Assembly: GCA_001898385.1 (NCBI GenBank)
Contig: MKTT01000082.1
Coordinates: 27,640-91,639, forward strand
Reading direction: 5' to 3'
DNA from: Planctomycetales bacterium 71-10
Lineage (GTDB): Bacteria; Planctomycetota; Planctomycetia; Isosphaerales; Isosphaeraceae
Length of the DNA: 64,000 bases
Numbering within the stretch: the first letter of the stretch is position 1; every line of letters starts with the position of its first letter. Position numbers and translations under genes: made by a program. A model generated the notes under the pieces. The model saw nothing but the letters and a program-made list of their open reading frames with translations. It was not told the DNA's origin and made no database searches. Below, in pieces: positions 17,458 to 27,543 of this stretch.

Positions 17458-19161
17458 TCACCGCGACCCGGAGTCGATCGCCGCGAGCGTCGGGAAGGAC
17501 CGGACGGCCTCGACGTCGGGGATCAGGTGCGGTTGCTTGTATTGTTCGACGGTCCCGCCGCTCCGGGCGAGTCGCTGCTTCTGGAATTCCGCCCACGCGC
17601 CGTCGCGGATGCGGATCGTGCGGACGGGGCCGAGGCGGAGGGTGTCGCGCTTGGCGGCGTACTCCACGTTGAGCGCCCGGAGCCGCTCCTCCACGGCCGC
17701 GTCGAGCCGCTCCGCCGTCGCGTCGTCGGGAAGATCGGACGTCTCGACGAGCAGGCCGTAAGACGGCGGGTCGCCCCAGACGGGGAGGAGCAGGTACGAC
17801 CTCAGCCGGACCCCGGCGTCCCGCTGGGCGGCCTCCACGGCCGTGATGACCTGATGCTCCGACAGCTTCTCCCCCGTCAGGCTGGAGAAGTGGGCCCCCT
17901 TGTTCAGGAACTCGACGACCGGGGCCTCGCCGTGGAAGCCCACGCAGCGCACCAGGTCGAAGATGTTGTAGCGATAGAGCCCCCCGGCGGTCGTCAGGAG
18001 GATGAAGTAGTTCCTCCCCTCGATCAGGTCGGCCGCCTCGACGACCTGGGGGTCCGCCTTCTCGGCCTCCTCCTCGGGGATGAACTCGAAATAGTGGTGG
18101 CGGACGTCGAGGACGCCGGCCGGGGTGCCGTCCTCGATCGGGATCGTCATGCGGCCTTCGGACGCGATCAGGCCCACGTCGCGCACCGGCTTCTCGCCGA
18201 AGAACTCGGGATACCCGCGCAGGTACGCCCGCATCGTGCCGCCCATCCAGTTGGACAGGAACTCCAGGTTGGGCCAGTAGTCCTTCGGCAGCAGCCGGCC
18301 GTGCTCGGCGACGAGTTTCTCCAGCCGCCGCGCCGCGTCCTTGCGACGGATGCTCATGCGGAACCTCAACTCCTTCCGTACGTCGGCCGGGATGGCCCAC
18401 TTGGAGGCGAGCGTGCCGTCGTACAGGTCGCGGATCAGGGTCTCGCGCTCGCGATCCCCCAGTCGGACCATGTTCAGGATCGTGCTGGGGTTGGCCGCGA
18501 TGATCGTCCCCAGGTTCTTGTGGGCCGAGGAACGGAGCGCGAGGTAGTACTTCGACTCCACGTCCTTGATCCGCGACCCCGACGGCGGCATGCAGTAGGT
18601 CGTCCGGATCATCCGCGACTGCATCGAAGCCGTCAGGCCGGTGATCGCCCCGCAGGGGATGCCGGCGGGCGTGTAGCTCTCGCGCCAGTCGCTGGCGATC
18701 TGGAGGATGGGGCGGAGGCCGTTCTCGATGATGTCGGGGTGGGCGTCGAACGCGGTGATCCCCCAGACGAGCCAGCCCTCGCGGTAGTCGTTCAGGGCCT
18801 CGCGAGTGACGGGGATGGTCTTGGGGCGGTTGGTGGTCCCGGAGGTCATCGCGAACATCAGCACTTCCGTCCCGGGGCCGAACAGGGCCGAGACGTCGCC
18901 GTTGCGGACGCGGTCGATGTAAGGCTCGTGGCGGCCGTAGTCGCCGATGGGGACCCGGCGGCGGAAGTCCTCGGGCGACCGGATCTCGCCGAAGTGGTGG
19001 TCGCGGCCGAAGGCGGAGTCGGCGTTGCGGGCGATGCGCGAAAGCAGCAGGTCGCGCTGGACGCTGCGCGCCTCCCGCGCCTGCCGCTGGAACTCGGCGG
19101 CCAGCCGGCGGGCGCGGTTCGCGATCGGGCGGCCGACCAGCCGCTTGAGGAACGTGAGCAT
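17458..19161 (-). CDS. GH3-family acyl-acid-amido synthetase
   Basis: A 567-residue GH3 superfamily enzyme. These adenylate a carboxylic acid with ATP and conjugate it, in plants usually to an amino acid. The nucleotide-binding block AMTSGTTNRPKTIPVT (about 103-118) matches the GH3 motif SSGTT. Later conserved pieces include the LxxDVRHHYFEFIPEEE acid-pocket region near 340 and YRYNIFDLVRCVGFHGEAP near 400. It has full family length. It is the last gene of the leftward acyl cluster, 21 bp after the alpha/beta hydrolase, so the acid substrate may be the cluster product. The acceptor is unknown. Confidence 0.85.
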   Translation of the reverse strand: MLTFLKRLVGRPIANRARRLAAEFQRQAREARSVQRDLLLSRIARNADSAFGRDHHFGEIRSPEDFRRRVPIGDYGRHEPYIDRVRNGDVSALFGPGTEVLMFAMTSGTTNRPKTIPVTREALNDYREGWLVWGITAFDAHPDIIENGLRPILQIASDWRESYTPAGIPCGAITGLTASMQSRMIRTTYCMPPSGSRIKDVESKYYLALRSSAHKNLGTIIAANPSTILNMVRLGDRERETLIRDLYDGTLASKWAIPADVRKELRFRMSIRRKDAARRLEKLVAEHGRLLPKDYWPNLEFLSNWMGGTMRAYLRGYPEFFGEKPVRDVGLIASEGRMTIPIEDGTPAGVLDVRHHYFEFIPEEEAEKADPQVVEAADLIEGRNYFILLTTAGGLYRYNIFDLVRCVGFHGEAPVVEFLNKGAHFSSLTGEKLSEHQVITAVEAAQRDAGVRLRSYLLLPVWGDPPSYGLLVETSDLPDDATAERLDAAVEERLRALNVEYAAKRDTLRLGPVRTIRIRDGAWAEFQKQRLARSGGTVEQYKQPHLIPDVEAVRSFPTLAAIDSGSR

Positions 19162-19182
19162 GGGCGTCCCGGGGTTGGAGGG

Positions 19183-20268
19183 TCAGCCGGTGACGGGCGA
19201 GGCGACGTTCGCGATCAGGCCGGCCTCGACGGGCCGGGCCGAGTCCTCGAAGCGGCCGAAGGCCGAGGAGACGGCCTCTTCCTCGACCTCGACCAGCGGC
19301 CGACGGGGCGCGTTGCGGTCGACGAACTCCCCGAGCCGACGGGCGTAGGCCTCGGGCTCGGTCTCCCGCGAGCGGTTGTGCTTGGCGTCCGGCACGATCC
19401 ACAGCTCCTTGGGCTCGCTCGCCAGGGCGAAGAACTCGCGGGCGATGTCCGGCCCGATGTAGACGTCGCGCCCGCCGTGGATCTGGAGCCAGGCGCGGGG
19501 GGCGAGCGAGGCGACGGCCCGCTCGACGCTCGGATAGGAGCAGTTGCGGTTCCGCTCGGTCCCCGCCCGGGCCACGTCGCCCAGCGTCGAGAAGATGAAC
19601 CGCGGGACGAGCCGGAGGAACCACTTGGCCCGGACGAAGATCTCCGCCCAGCGGACGATGTAGGCGGTCATGGTGCCGCGCGTCGGGAAGGCGCCGTCGG
19701 TCACGACGCCCCAGACGTCGGGCTCGTCGGCGGCCACCAGGATCGCCGTCCCCCCGCCCCGGCTGACGCCGAACAGCCCGTAGCCGGCCAGGTCCCGGTC
19801 GGGCCGCTTCCGCAGGTGGGCCAGGGCCGCCTTGAGGTCGTCGACCTCGTGGTCCGACGCATACTGGAGCGGGTCGTAGCTCGGATCGACGTCGCTCGCG
19901 CCGTGGCTGCGGAAGTCGAAGCTGAAGACGTCGAAGCCGCGATCGCGGAGGTGGTCCAGGTAGGGGGCGTAGCTCCAGCGGTCGCTGAGGAACTCGTGGC
20001 AGAAGACCAGAACGCCGACGCGGGAATCCGTGCGGGCCTTGAAGTAGCTCCCGCGCAGGGTCAGCCCCTCGGGCGTGCGGAACTCGCTCGGCTCGCCGAC
20101 GTCCTCGGGGGTGAGCTTCAGCGGGAGGAACATGGGGCGCTCCTCGAAGATCCGCCGGATCACCGGGCAGTAGGCCCAGATGCAGTACAGGAGGAAGCCG
20201 CCCATGACGACGGCGGGCGTGAGCGCGAGGATCGCCAGGATGAGGAGCAGCGAGGAGAGGCCGGCCAC
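19183..20268 (-). CDS. membrane-anchored alpha/beta hydrolase
   Basis: A 361-residue serine hydrolase with an N-terminal transmembrane helix (LLLILAILALTPAVVMGGFLLYCIW). The nucleophile elbow is FGVSRGGG (Ser at about 170). Oxyanion strand VLVFCHEF, an Asp-containing HGGRDVYIGPDIA and a late His (DAKHNRS) complete a plausible triad. It resembles prolyl-oligopeptidase-type or lysophospholipase/thioesterase hydrolases. The start is GTG at 20268 with GAGGG eight bases upstream. It lies between the ketosynthase and the GH3 enzyme in the same direction, so a role in releasing or trimming an acyl product is reasonable but inferred. Confidence 0.8.
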   Translation of the reverse strand: MAGLSSLLLILAILALTPAVVMGGFLLYCIWAYCPVIRRIFEERPMFLPLKLTPEDVGEPSEFRTPEGLTLRGSYFKARTDSRVGVLVFCHEFLSDRWSYAPYLDHLRDRGFDVFSFDFRSHGASDVDPSYDPLQYASDHEVDDLKAALAHLRKRPDRDLAGYGLFGVSRGGGTAILVAADEPDVWGVVTDGAFPTRGTMTAYIVRWAEIFVRAKWFLRLVPRFIFSTLGDVARAGTERNRNCSYPSVERAVASLAPRAWLQIHGGRDVYIGPDIAREFFALASEPKELWIVPDAKHNRSRETEPEAYARRLGEFVDRNAPRRPLVEVEEEAVSSAFGRFEDSARPVEAGLIANVASPVTG

Positions 20269-20367
20269 GGATGCGCCCTCGTTGGGGTTCGCCCGCGCCG
20301 ATCATCCACGGCCGCGGACCCCGGGACGGGGCCGGCGGGCGGCCGGTCGATCGGCGGCGTGCTTCGG

Positions 20368-21651
20368 TCAGTCGGTGTAGCGTTTCAGGATCAAGGTGAT
20401 GTTCTGCCCGCCGAAGCCGAAGCTGTTGGAGAGCGCCACGTCGACCCGCTTCTTCCTCGCCTCGTGCGGGATGTAGTCGAGATCGCACTCCGGATCCGGG
20501 TCGTCCAGGTTGATCGTCGGGGGGAGGAGGCCGTCGCGGATCGTCAGCAGGCAGACGATAGCCTCGACGCTCCCCGCGGCGGCGATCAGGTGCCCCATCA
20601 TGCTCTTGGTGCTGGAGATCGGGACCTTGTAGGCCGTCTCGCCGAAGGTCTTCTTGATGGCCAGCGTCTCGATCGAGTCGTTGACCGACGTGCTGGTGCC
20701 GTGGGCGTTGATGTAATCGATCTGCTCGGGGGCCACGCCCGCGCCGGCGAGGGCCTCGCGCAGGCAGGCGATGGCGCCGCGGCCTTCCTCGTGGCTGTCG
20801 GTGATCCGGAAGGCGTCGGCCGTGGAGCCGTAGCCGACGATCTCCCCGTAGATCTTCGCGCCTCGGGCCCTGGCGTGCTCCAGCTCCTCCAGCACGAGCA
20901 TCCCGGCACCCTCGCCGATGATGAAGCCGTCGCGGTCCTTGTCGAACGGGCGGCTGGCCTTCGTCGGCTCGTCGTTGCGGGTGGAGAGGGCCGTCAGCAG
21001 GATGAACCCGGTCACGCCGAACGGGTGGATCATGCTGTGGGTGCCGCCGGACAGCATGACGTCCGCGCAGTCGTGGCGGATCATCTCGTATGCCTCGCCG
21101 ATCGCCTGCGAGCTGGCGGCGCAGGCGGTGAGGCAGTTCGAGTTCGCCCCCCGGGCGCCGAAGCGGGCGGCGAGGTGGGCGGCCGGGGTGCCCGGCTCCT
21201 GCTCGGACTCGTGGATGACGTGCAGGTCGTGGACGCCGTTCCTGGTGAACTCCTCGGTGGCGACCTTGCCCCCCTTGCCCGTCTTGTACACCAGCTTCAC
21301 GAACCGGACGAAGTCCTGCTGGCCCTCGCCGGCACCGAGGTAGACGCCGAACCGCGACCGATCCAGGGCCTCGTAGTCGGCCAGGCCGGAGTCGTCCATG
21401 GCCATCTTGCCGGCGGCCAGGGCGAACCGCGTGTTCCGCGAGTGCTCCTTCCAGCGCTCGGCGTCGTCGAGGTAGTCGGCCAGGTCGAAGCCCTTGACCT
21501 CGGCGGCGATCCGCGTGGGGAACGTGTGGGCGTCGAACAGCGAGATCGGGCCGACGCCGCTCTTGCCGGCCAGCAGGGCCGACCAGGTCGACTCGACGTC
21601 CCGGCCCACCGGGGTGACCATTCCCATTCCTGTGACGACGACCCGACGCAT
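20368..21651 (-). CDS. fabF: beta-ketoacyl-ACP synthase II (active)
   Basis: A 427-residue condensing enzyme, KAS II type. The triad is intact: C177 in LTACAASSQ, H317 in NAHGTSTSVND and H354 in STKSMMGHLIAAAG, with K349. It would elongate acyl-ACP with malonyl-ACP. It starts MRRVVVTGMGMVTPVG at ATG 21651, 82 bp downstream of a second ketosynthase homologue lacking the cysteine. The pair therefore resembles the KS-alpha/KS-beta (chain-length factor) arrangement of type II polyketide synthases more than a housekeeping fabF. The symbol is by family only; a separate primary-metabolism fabF probably exists elsewhere. Confidence 0.9.
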   Translation of the reverse strand: MRRVVVTGMGMVTPVGRDVESTWSALLAGKSGVGPISLFDAHTFPTRIAAEVKGFDLADYLDDAERWKEHSRNTRFALAAGKMAMDDSGLADYEALDRSRFGVYLGAGEGQQDFVRFVKLVYKTGKGGKVATEEFTRNGVHDLHVIHESEQEPGTPAAHLAARFGARGANSNCLTACAASSQAIGEAYEMIRHDCADVMLSGGTHSMIHPFGVTGFILLTALSTRNDEPTKASRPFDKDRDGFIIGEGAGMLVLEELEHARARGAKIYGEIVGYGSTADAFRITDSHEEGRGAIACLREALAGAGVAPEQIDYINAHGTSTSVNDSIETLAIKKTFGETAYKVPISSTKSMMGHLIAAAGSVEAIVCLLTIRDGLLPPTINLDDPDPECDLDYIPHEARKKRVDVALSNSFGFGGQNITLILKRYTD

Positions 21652-21733
21652 GGGGTGACTTCCCGGGCCTGGGCCCGACCTCTTGGAGAACCGAGACGGA
21701 TCGATCGATCGGATTCGGGCCGGACGCCCGCGT

Positions 21734-23056
21734 TCAGCCTTCGGCGGAGACCGGCCCGCCCCGGACGACGACCGCGGCGGCCTGGCCGTTGATGGTGACG
21801 TTGCTGTTGACGAAGACCGGCGACCCCGACGGCCGCGGCGGGCCCGTCACGACGTCGATCTCGCACGCCGGGTCGAGGTCGTCGCAGTTCAGGGTCGGCG
21901 GGATCAGGCCCCGGTTCACGCCCACGAGGCTGGCGATCAGCTCGACCGCGCCGGCCCCGGAGGCGATGTTCCCCAGATACCCCTTCAGCCCGGTGACGGG
22001 GACGGCCTTCGGGCCGAAGACGCGGGCGAAGGCGCGGGCCTCGGCCAGGTCGCCCAGCCGGAAGCCGGCGGCGTGGGCGTTGACGTGGCCGACGTCCTCG
22101 GCCTTGATCCCCGCCTCGCGAAGGGCGGCCCGGACGGCGATCTCGGTCCCGACGCCTTCCGGATCCTGGCCACCGGTCGGGACGGCGTCGCAGCCGGACC
22201 CGGCGCCGAGGACCTCGCCGTGGATCCGGGCCCCGCGGGCCAGGGCGTGCCCCAGCTCCTCCAGGATCAGGATGCCGGCGCCCTCGCCCGGCAGGGTGCC
22301 GTCGCGGCGGGCGTCGAACGGCCGGAGGCCCTGAGAGGGCTCGCCGTCCCAGCGCGACATCGTGTCGTACAGGGCCATCCGGGTCATGCTGAGCGGGTGG
22401 ATCTTCGAGTCCGCCCCGCCGGTCACCATCACGTCGGCCTTGCCCCGGGCGATGATCCGGGCGGCCTCGGCGACGGCCAGGTTGGAGGAGGCGTCGGCCT
22501 CGGTGATCGAGTTGCTGGGGCCCTGGCAGTCCATCAGGATGGAGATGTGGCAGGCCAGCATGTTGGGCAGGTACTTCAGCAGCCAGATCGGCTCGATGAC
22601 GCCGATCCCCTCCCGCCCCCACACCGGGAACTCGAACTGCCCCGTGTTCGACGAGGCCATCGAGATCGCCGGGGCCAGCTCGTCCAGGTCGGTCGAGATC
22701 AGCCCCGCCCCCAGGTCGATGCCGATCCGCGTGGGGTCGACCCCGCCGTCGACCAGGCCGGCGTCGCTCATGGCACGCTGGGCGGCGGCGACGGCGAGCT
22801 GGATGTCGCGGGCCATGTACTTCCGGCTCTTGCCCAGCGCCTTGCGGAACTTGGGCAGGGCGTAGCCCTTCAGGAAGTCGAAGTCGCGGATCTCGGCGAC
22901 GATGTCGTTGGGCAGGCCGGCGACCGGGAACGCCTCGACGCGCCGGAGCGCCCCTTGGCCGGAAGCGATCCGCTCCCAGATGCGATCGGGGGAGTCACCC
23001 AGGGGCGTGACGAAACCCATCCCGGTGATGACGACGCGGCGTTCGGAACCAAGCAT
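21734..23056 (-). CDS. degenerate ketosynthase, chain-length-factor-like (Cys replaced by Asp)
   Basis: A 440-residue KAS II homologue with full-length thiolase fold (VVITGMGFVTPLG start, FDARRDGTLPGEGAGILILEE core). A gap-free alignment to the active-site loop puts D188 (TEADASSN) at the catalytic Cys. The first His is kept (H328, VNAHAAG), K358 is kept, but the second His is N363 (KGYLGNIASGAG). It should not perform normal condensation. By analogy to KS-beta proteins, where Cys is usually Gln, it may form a heterodimer with the intact ketosynthase encoded next and set chain length, or act as a decarboxylase. Start ATG at 23056. Confidence 0.85.
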   Translation of the reverse strand: MLGSERRVVITGMGFVTPLGDSPDRIWERIASGQGALRRVEAFPVAGLPNDIVAEIRDFDFLKGYALPKFRKALGKSRKYMARDIQLAVAAAQRAMSDAGLVDGGVDPTRIGIDLGAGLISTDLDELAPAISMASSNTGQFEFPVWGREGIGVIEPIWLLKYLPNMLACHISILMDCQGPSNSITEADASSNLAVAEAARIIARGKADVMVTGGADSKIHPLSMTRMALYDTMSRWDGEPSQGLRPFDARRDGTLPGEGAGILILEELGHALARGARIHGEVLGAGSGCDAVPTGGQDPEGVGTEIAVRAALREAGIKAEDVGHVNAHAAGFRLGDLAEARAFARVFGPKAVPVTGLKGYLGNIASGAGAVELIASLVGVNRGLIPPTLNCDDLDPACEIDVVTGPPRPSGSPVFVNSNVTINGQAAAVVVRGGPVSAEG

Positions 23057-23209
23057 GAATGACCCGTCGAATTCCCGTAGAGGGCCCAGTCGATCCTCCG
23101 CGGGGCGTCGCCCGGCCCGAGGCCGGCCGCGAGGCTCCCGCGCAACGTCACCAACCCCCGAATGCGGACAGTCTACCCGAAAATCGCCGCCTTGGCGACC
23201 GACCCCGGG

Positions 23210-23755
23210 TCACTCCGCGGGCGAGGCCGCCGGCGGGCCGTTGGCCTCGCCGTCCGCCCCCGCGCCCGCGTCCAGCTCCTTGGCCCGCTGCTGGGCCTTG
23301 GCCAGGTCCAGGACGCCGAGCAACTGCTGCGTGAAGACGAAGTTCTTGGGGCCGAAGATCTGGTTGGCCCGCGTGTTGTCCAGGTGCGCGAAGACGATCT
23401 CGGAGTCGCAGAGCAGCTCCCCGTCCAGGAACGCCTTGGCGTCGACGACCGCCCCTTCGGCCCGCAGGTCGGTCAGCGTCACCTCATAGGTGAGCTGGTC
23501 GCCGGCGCAGGCCACGCCGAAGAACTCGGCCCGCGGGATCTTGGCCAGGACCACCTTCTGCGCGAACTCGCCCGCCTCCCCCACCAGGATCCCCCCCGTC
23601 TGGGCCAGCCCCTCGATGATGAGGGACGCGGGCATGACGGGGTAGCCCGGGAAGTGGTCGTGCAGGTGCTCCTCGGCGAGGGTCAGGTTCTTGATCGCTC
23701 GCGCGAACTGACCGCTCCGGAACTCCGTGAACTTGTCGATCCAGATCCATCGCAT
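23210..23755 (-). CDS. FabZ-like 3-hydroxyacyl-ACP dehydratase
   Basis: A 181-residue hot-dog-fold dehydratase. The catalytic His34 and Glu48 lie in HDHFPGYPVMPASLIIEGLA, matching the HFPGxPVMPGVLxxEAxAQ signature except that the conserved Gly is Ala43. Following blocks LAKIPRAEFFGVACAGDQL agree with FabZ. The C-terminal 35 residues are an Ala/Gly/Glu extension not seen in housekeeping FabZ. It lies between the ACP gene and the ketosynthase-like pair, and would remove water from 3-hydroxyacyl-ACP during chain synthesis by this cluster. Confidence 0.87.
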   Translation of the reverse strand: MRWIWIDKFTEFRSGQFARAIKNLTLAEEHLHDHFPGYPVMPASLIIEGLAQTGGILVGEAGEFAQKVVLAKIPRAEFFGVACAGDQLTYEVTLTDLRAEGAVVDAKAFLDGELLCDSEIVFAHLDNTRANQIFGPKNFVFTQQLLGVLDLAKAQQRAKELDAGAGADGEANGPPAASPAE

Positions 23756-23900
23756 GGTCGAGCGCGCCGCCGGGGCCGTGGGGGAAGGGGAGGATGCGGG
23801 CCGGACGCCCGCCCGCGGCGGACGACGCGAGGGACCTTCCCCCTCCCGCCGCCGGTCCGCGGGCCGTTCCGTTCGGCCCCGTCGAGGCGGATGGCCCGCC

Positions 23901-24287
23901 TCAGGCCGCCAGCTTGCTCTGGACGTACTGGACCAGCATGTCGACCGTGTAAAGGTCGCCCATCTTCTCGACGTCCGGATCCGCCTCGAACTTGGACAGG
24001 TCGGCGAACGGCAGCCGGGCCTTCAGCTCCGACACGCCCTTCGACGTCAGCTTGCCGTCGGCGATCCACTCCGGGTCGGCGACCAGGTTCTCCGGGAACA
24101 GCTCGCCGCGGGGGATCTTGATCCCGAAGTTCCGCTCGAGCCGGAAGACGATGTCCAGGAAGTCGATCGACTCGGCGCCGAGGTCGCCCTGGAGGGTCGA
24201 CTCGCGGTTGACGTCGTCCTCGTCCACGCCCAGGGCGTCGACCAGGGTGGACTGGACCTTCTCGAAGATCTCGTCGTATGCGGGCAT
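23901..24287 (-). CDS. acyl carrier protein, long atypical form
   Basis: A 128-residue ACP. The phosphopantetheine site is S40 in GAESIDFLDIVFRLE, in the usual D/E-S-I/L context. The usual ACP is about 78 residues; here an insert of roughly 40 residues (LFPENLVADPEWIADGKLTS and on) precedes the last helix. Similar long ACPs occur in unusual lipid clusters, including the ladderane-associated genes of anammox planctomycetes as I recall. ATG 24287 was chosen because GAGG lies a few bases upstream; an in-frame ATG at 24314 lacks this. It is the first gene after a plausible promoter at 24496-24524. Confidence 0.88.
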   Translation of the reverse strand: MPAYDEIFEKVQSTLVDALGVDEDDVNRESTLQGDLGAESIDFLDIVFRLERNFGIKIPRGELFPENLVADPEWIADGKLTSKGVSELKARLPFADLSKFEADPDVEKMGDLYTVDMLVQYVQSKLAA

Positions 24288-24495
24288 GTCATCCTCAGGA
24301 TATAAGGGGTACACGGGCTCGCACTCGATCCCCGGCGAATCGGGACGCGGACGTGCCTCCGATCAAGTCGGCTCACTTAATCGTCGGCGAGATCGAGCGG
24401 CGAACTTCAAGTGGGGCGGGTCGCAAGGTGGAGGCCCGATTCGCTTGGAGGGAAGCTCCCGGTTCCTTCGGCCTGGTCCCGGGGGCTCACCTGGC

Positions 24496-24524
24496 ATTGT
24501 CCAGCAAATCGGGATTCCTTGCAA
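24496..24524 (-). promoter_or_regulatory. sigma-70-like promoter for the ACP-led operon
   Basis: On the minus strand, TTGCAA (24524-24519) and GACAAT (24501-24496) are separated by 17 bp. Each matches four of six consensus positions. It lies about 210 bp upstream of the ACP start in an otherwise featureless 360-bp gap. Confidence 0.35.
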
Positions 24525-24647
24525 CACCATCACGCTCAGGCAATGATACGACCCGATCCGGCGGGATACGGAGACTTTCCGGCCCGCTCCGGATCGGCCT
24601 GGGTGGTTTGCGCCGGATGCGTCGATCGCGCGACCGACCCGGGGGGC

Positions 24648-25175
24648 TCAGATCAGCTTGACGCCCGCGGGCTCGGGAGTCCGGGAGATCGCCTTGGCCC
24701 CCACCGACCCCTTGCGGAGGGTGGCGTAGAGGTCGCGCAGGCCGGCGACGATCATGGCGTCGGTCGCGTGCAGGGCCGGGTTCTTGTCGCGGAGGTTGTA
24801 TCGGGTCAGGACGATGCGCCCCTTGACCATCTCCTGGCCGTCGATCACGCCGACGCCCTTGAAGGTCGCCAGCGGCCCCTCGTTGGAGATCATCTCCACC
24901 TTGAGCTCGAGCTGCCGGCCGGGCTCGACGAAGCTGCCGTACTTGATCGTCTTCGCCTGCTTCAGCACGATGATGCTGTGGGCGAAGTCCTCGGTCTCGC
25001 GGATCAGCCACGCGCCGGCCTGGGTGAGCGCCTCCAGCATGAGCACCCCCGGCATGACCGGGAAGCCCGGGAAGTGGTCGGCGAGGTACTCCTCGGCCAG
25101 CGACAGGTTCTTGACGGCGTGCAGCGAGCGGCCGGGCTGGACGTCCAGGATCCGGTCGATGAGGACGAAACGCAT
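24648..25175 (-). CDS. FabZ-like 3-hydroxyacyl-ACP dehydratase
   Basis: A 175-residue hot-dog dehydratase with His34 and Glu48 in ADHFPGFPVMPGVLMLEALT, an exact match to the FabZ signature. It also carries LKQAKTIKYGSFVEPGRQLE, the usual second block. It is a clear paralogue of the second dehydratase at 23755: both begin with MR(F/W) followed by a (L/W)IDR/K-type strand. ATG at 25175 is preferred because the conserved strand starts immediately and GGGAG precedes it. It lies 360 bp upstream of the ACP gene on the same strand, probably part of the same locus but with its own transcript. Confidence 0.88.
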   Translation of the reverse strand: MRFVLIDRILDVQPGRSLHAVKNLSLAEEYLADHFPGFPVMPGVLMLEALTQAGAWLIRETEDFAHSIIVLKQAKTIKYGSFVEPGRQLELKVEMISNEGPLATFKGVGVIDGQEMVKGRIVLTRYNLRDKNPALHATDAMIVAGLRDLYATLRKGSVGAKAISRTPEPAGVKLI

Positions 25176-25520
25176 GGAAGCTCCCGAGATCAAGAGGGCG
25201 AGACTCAAGGGGCTCGACTCGCGAGCCGTCCGGTATCCGACGCATCGCGGGGATCCGCCGCGGGCGACCCCGCATCATATCGCCGGCCGAGGGGCGGCTT
25301 CAAGGTCCGGCCGCGGCGGGGGGGTGGGGGCGCGCGGGCCTAACCCCTTCTCATGGAAGATACAACCTGCGCCACCGCGGTCAAATCCGATCGGCCCGGC
25401 GCGCGGCGAGGCGCGGCCTTTCAGCTAGGAAGTCGGCCTCCGCGGCCCTATACTTGAGCTGCGGCGGCCTCCCCGCCGCGGAATCCGGACCCGCCCCCGC
25501 CCCGGTGGAGAGCCACGATC
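25176..25520. other. divergent intergenic region
   Basis: About 345 bp between the FabZ-like gene (leftward) and the propeller gene (rightward). It contains a short AT-richer island around 25350-25390 and many G runs, but no promoter pair, hairpin or repeat that I can support. Confidence 0.4.
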
Positions 25521-27542
<2,022 letters not shown>

Positions 27543-27543
27543 C

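Noticed and set aside
17527..21792. 1421-codon plus-strand frame across GH3, hydrolase and ketosynthase genes
   Set aside because: Low-complexity Asp/Val/Arg sequence, antisense to three genes with intact catalytic residues. No domain is visible.
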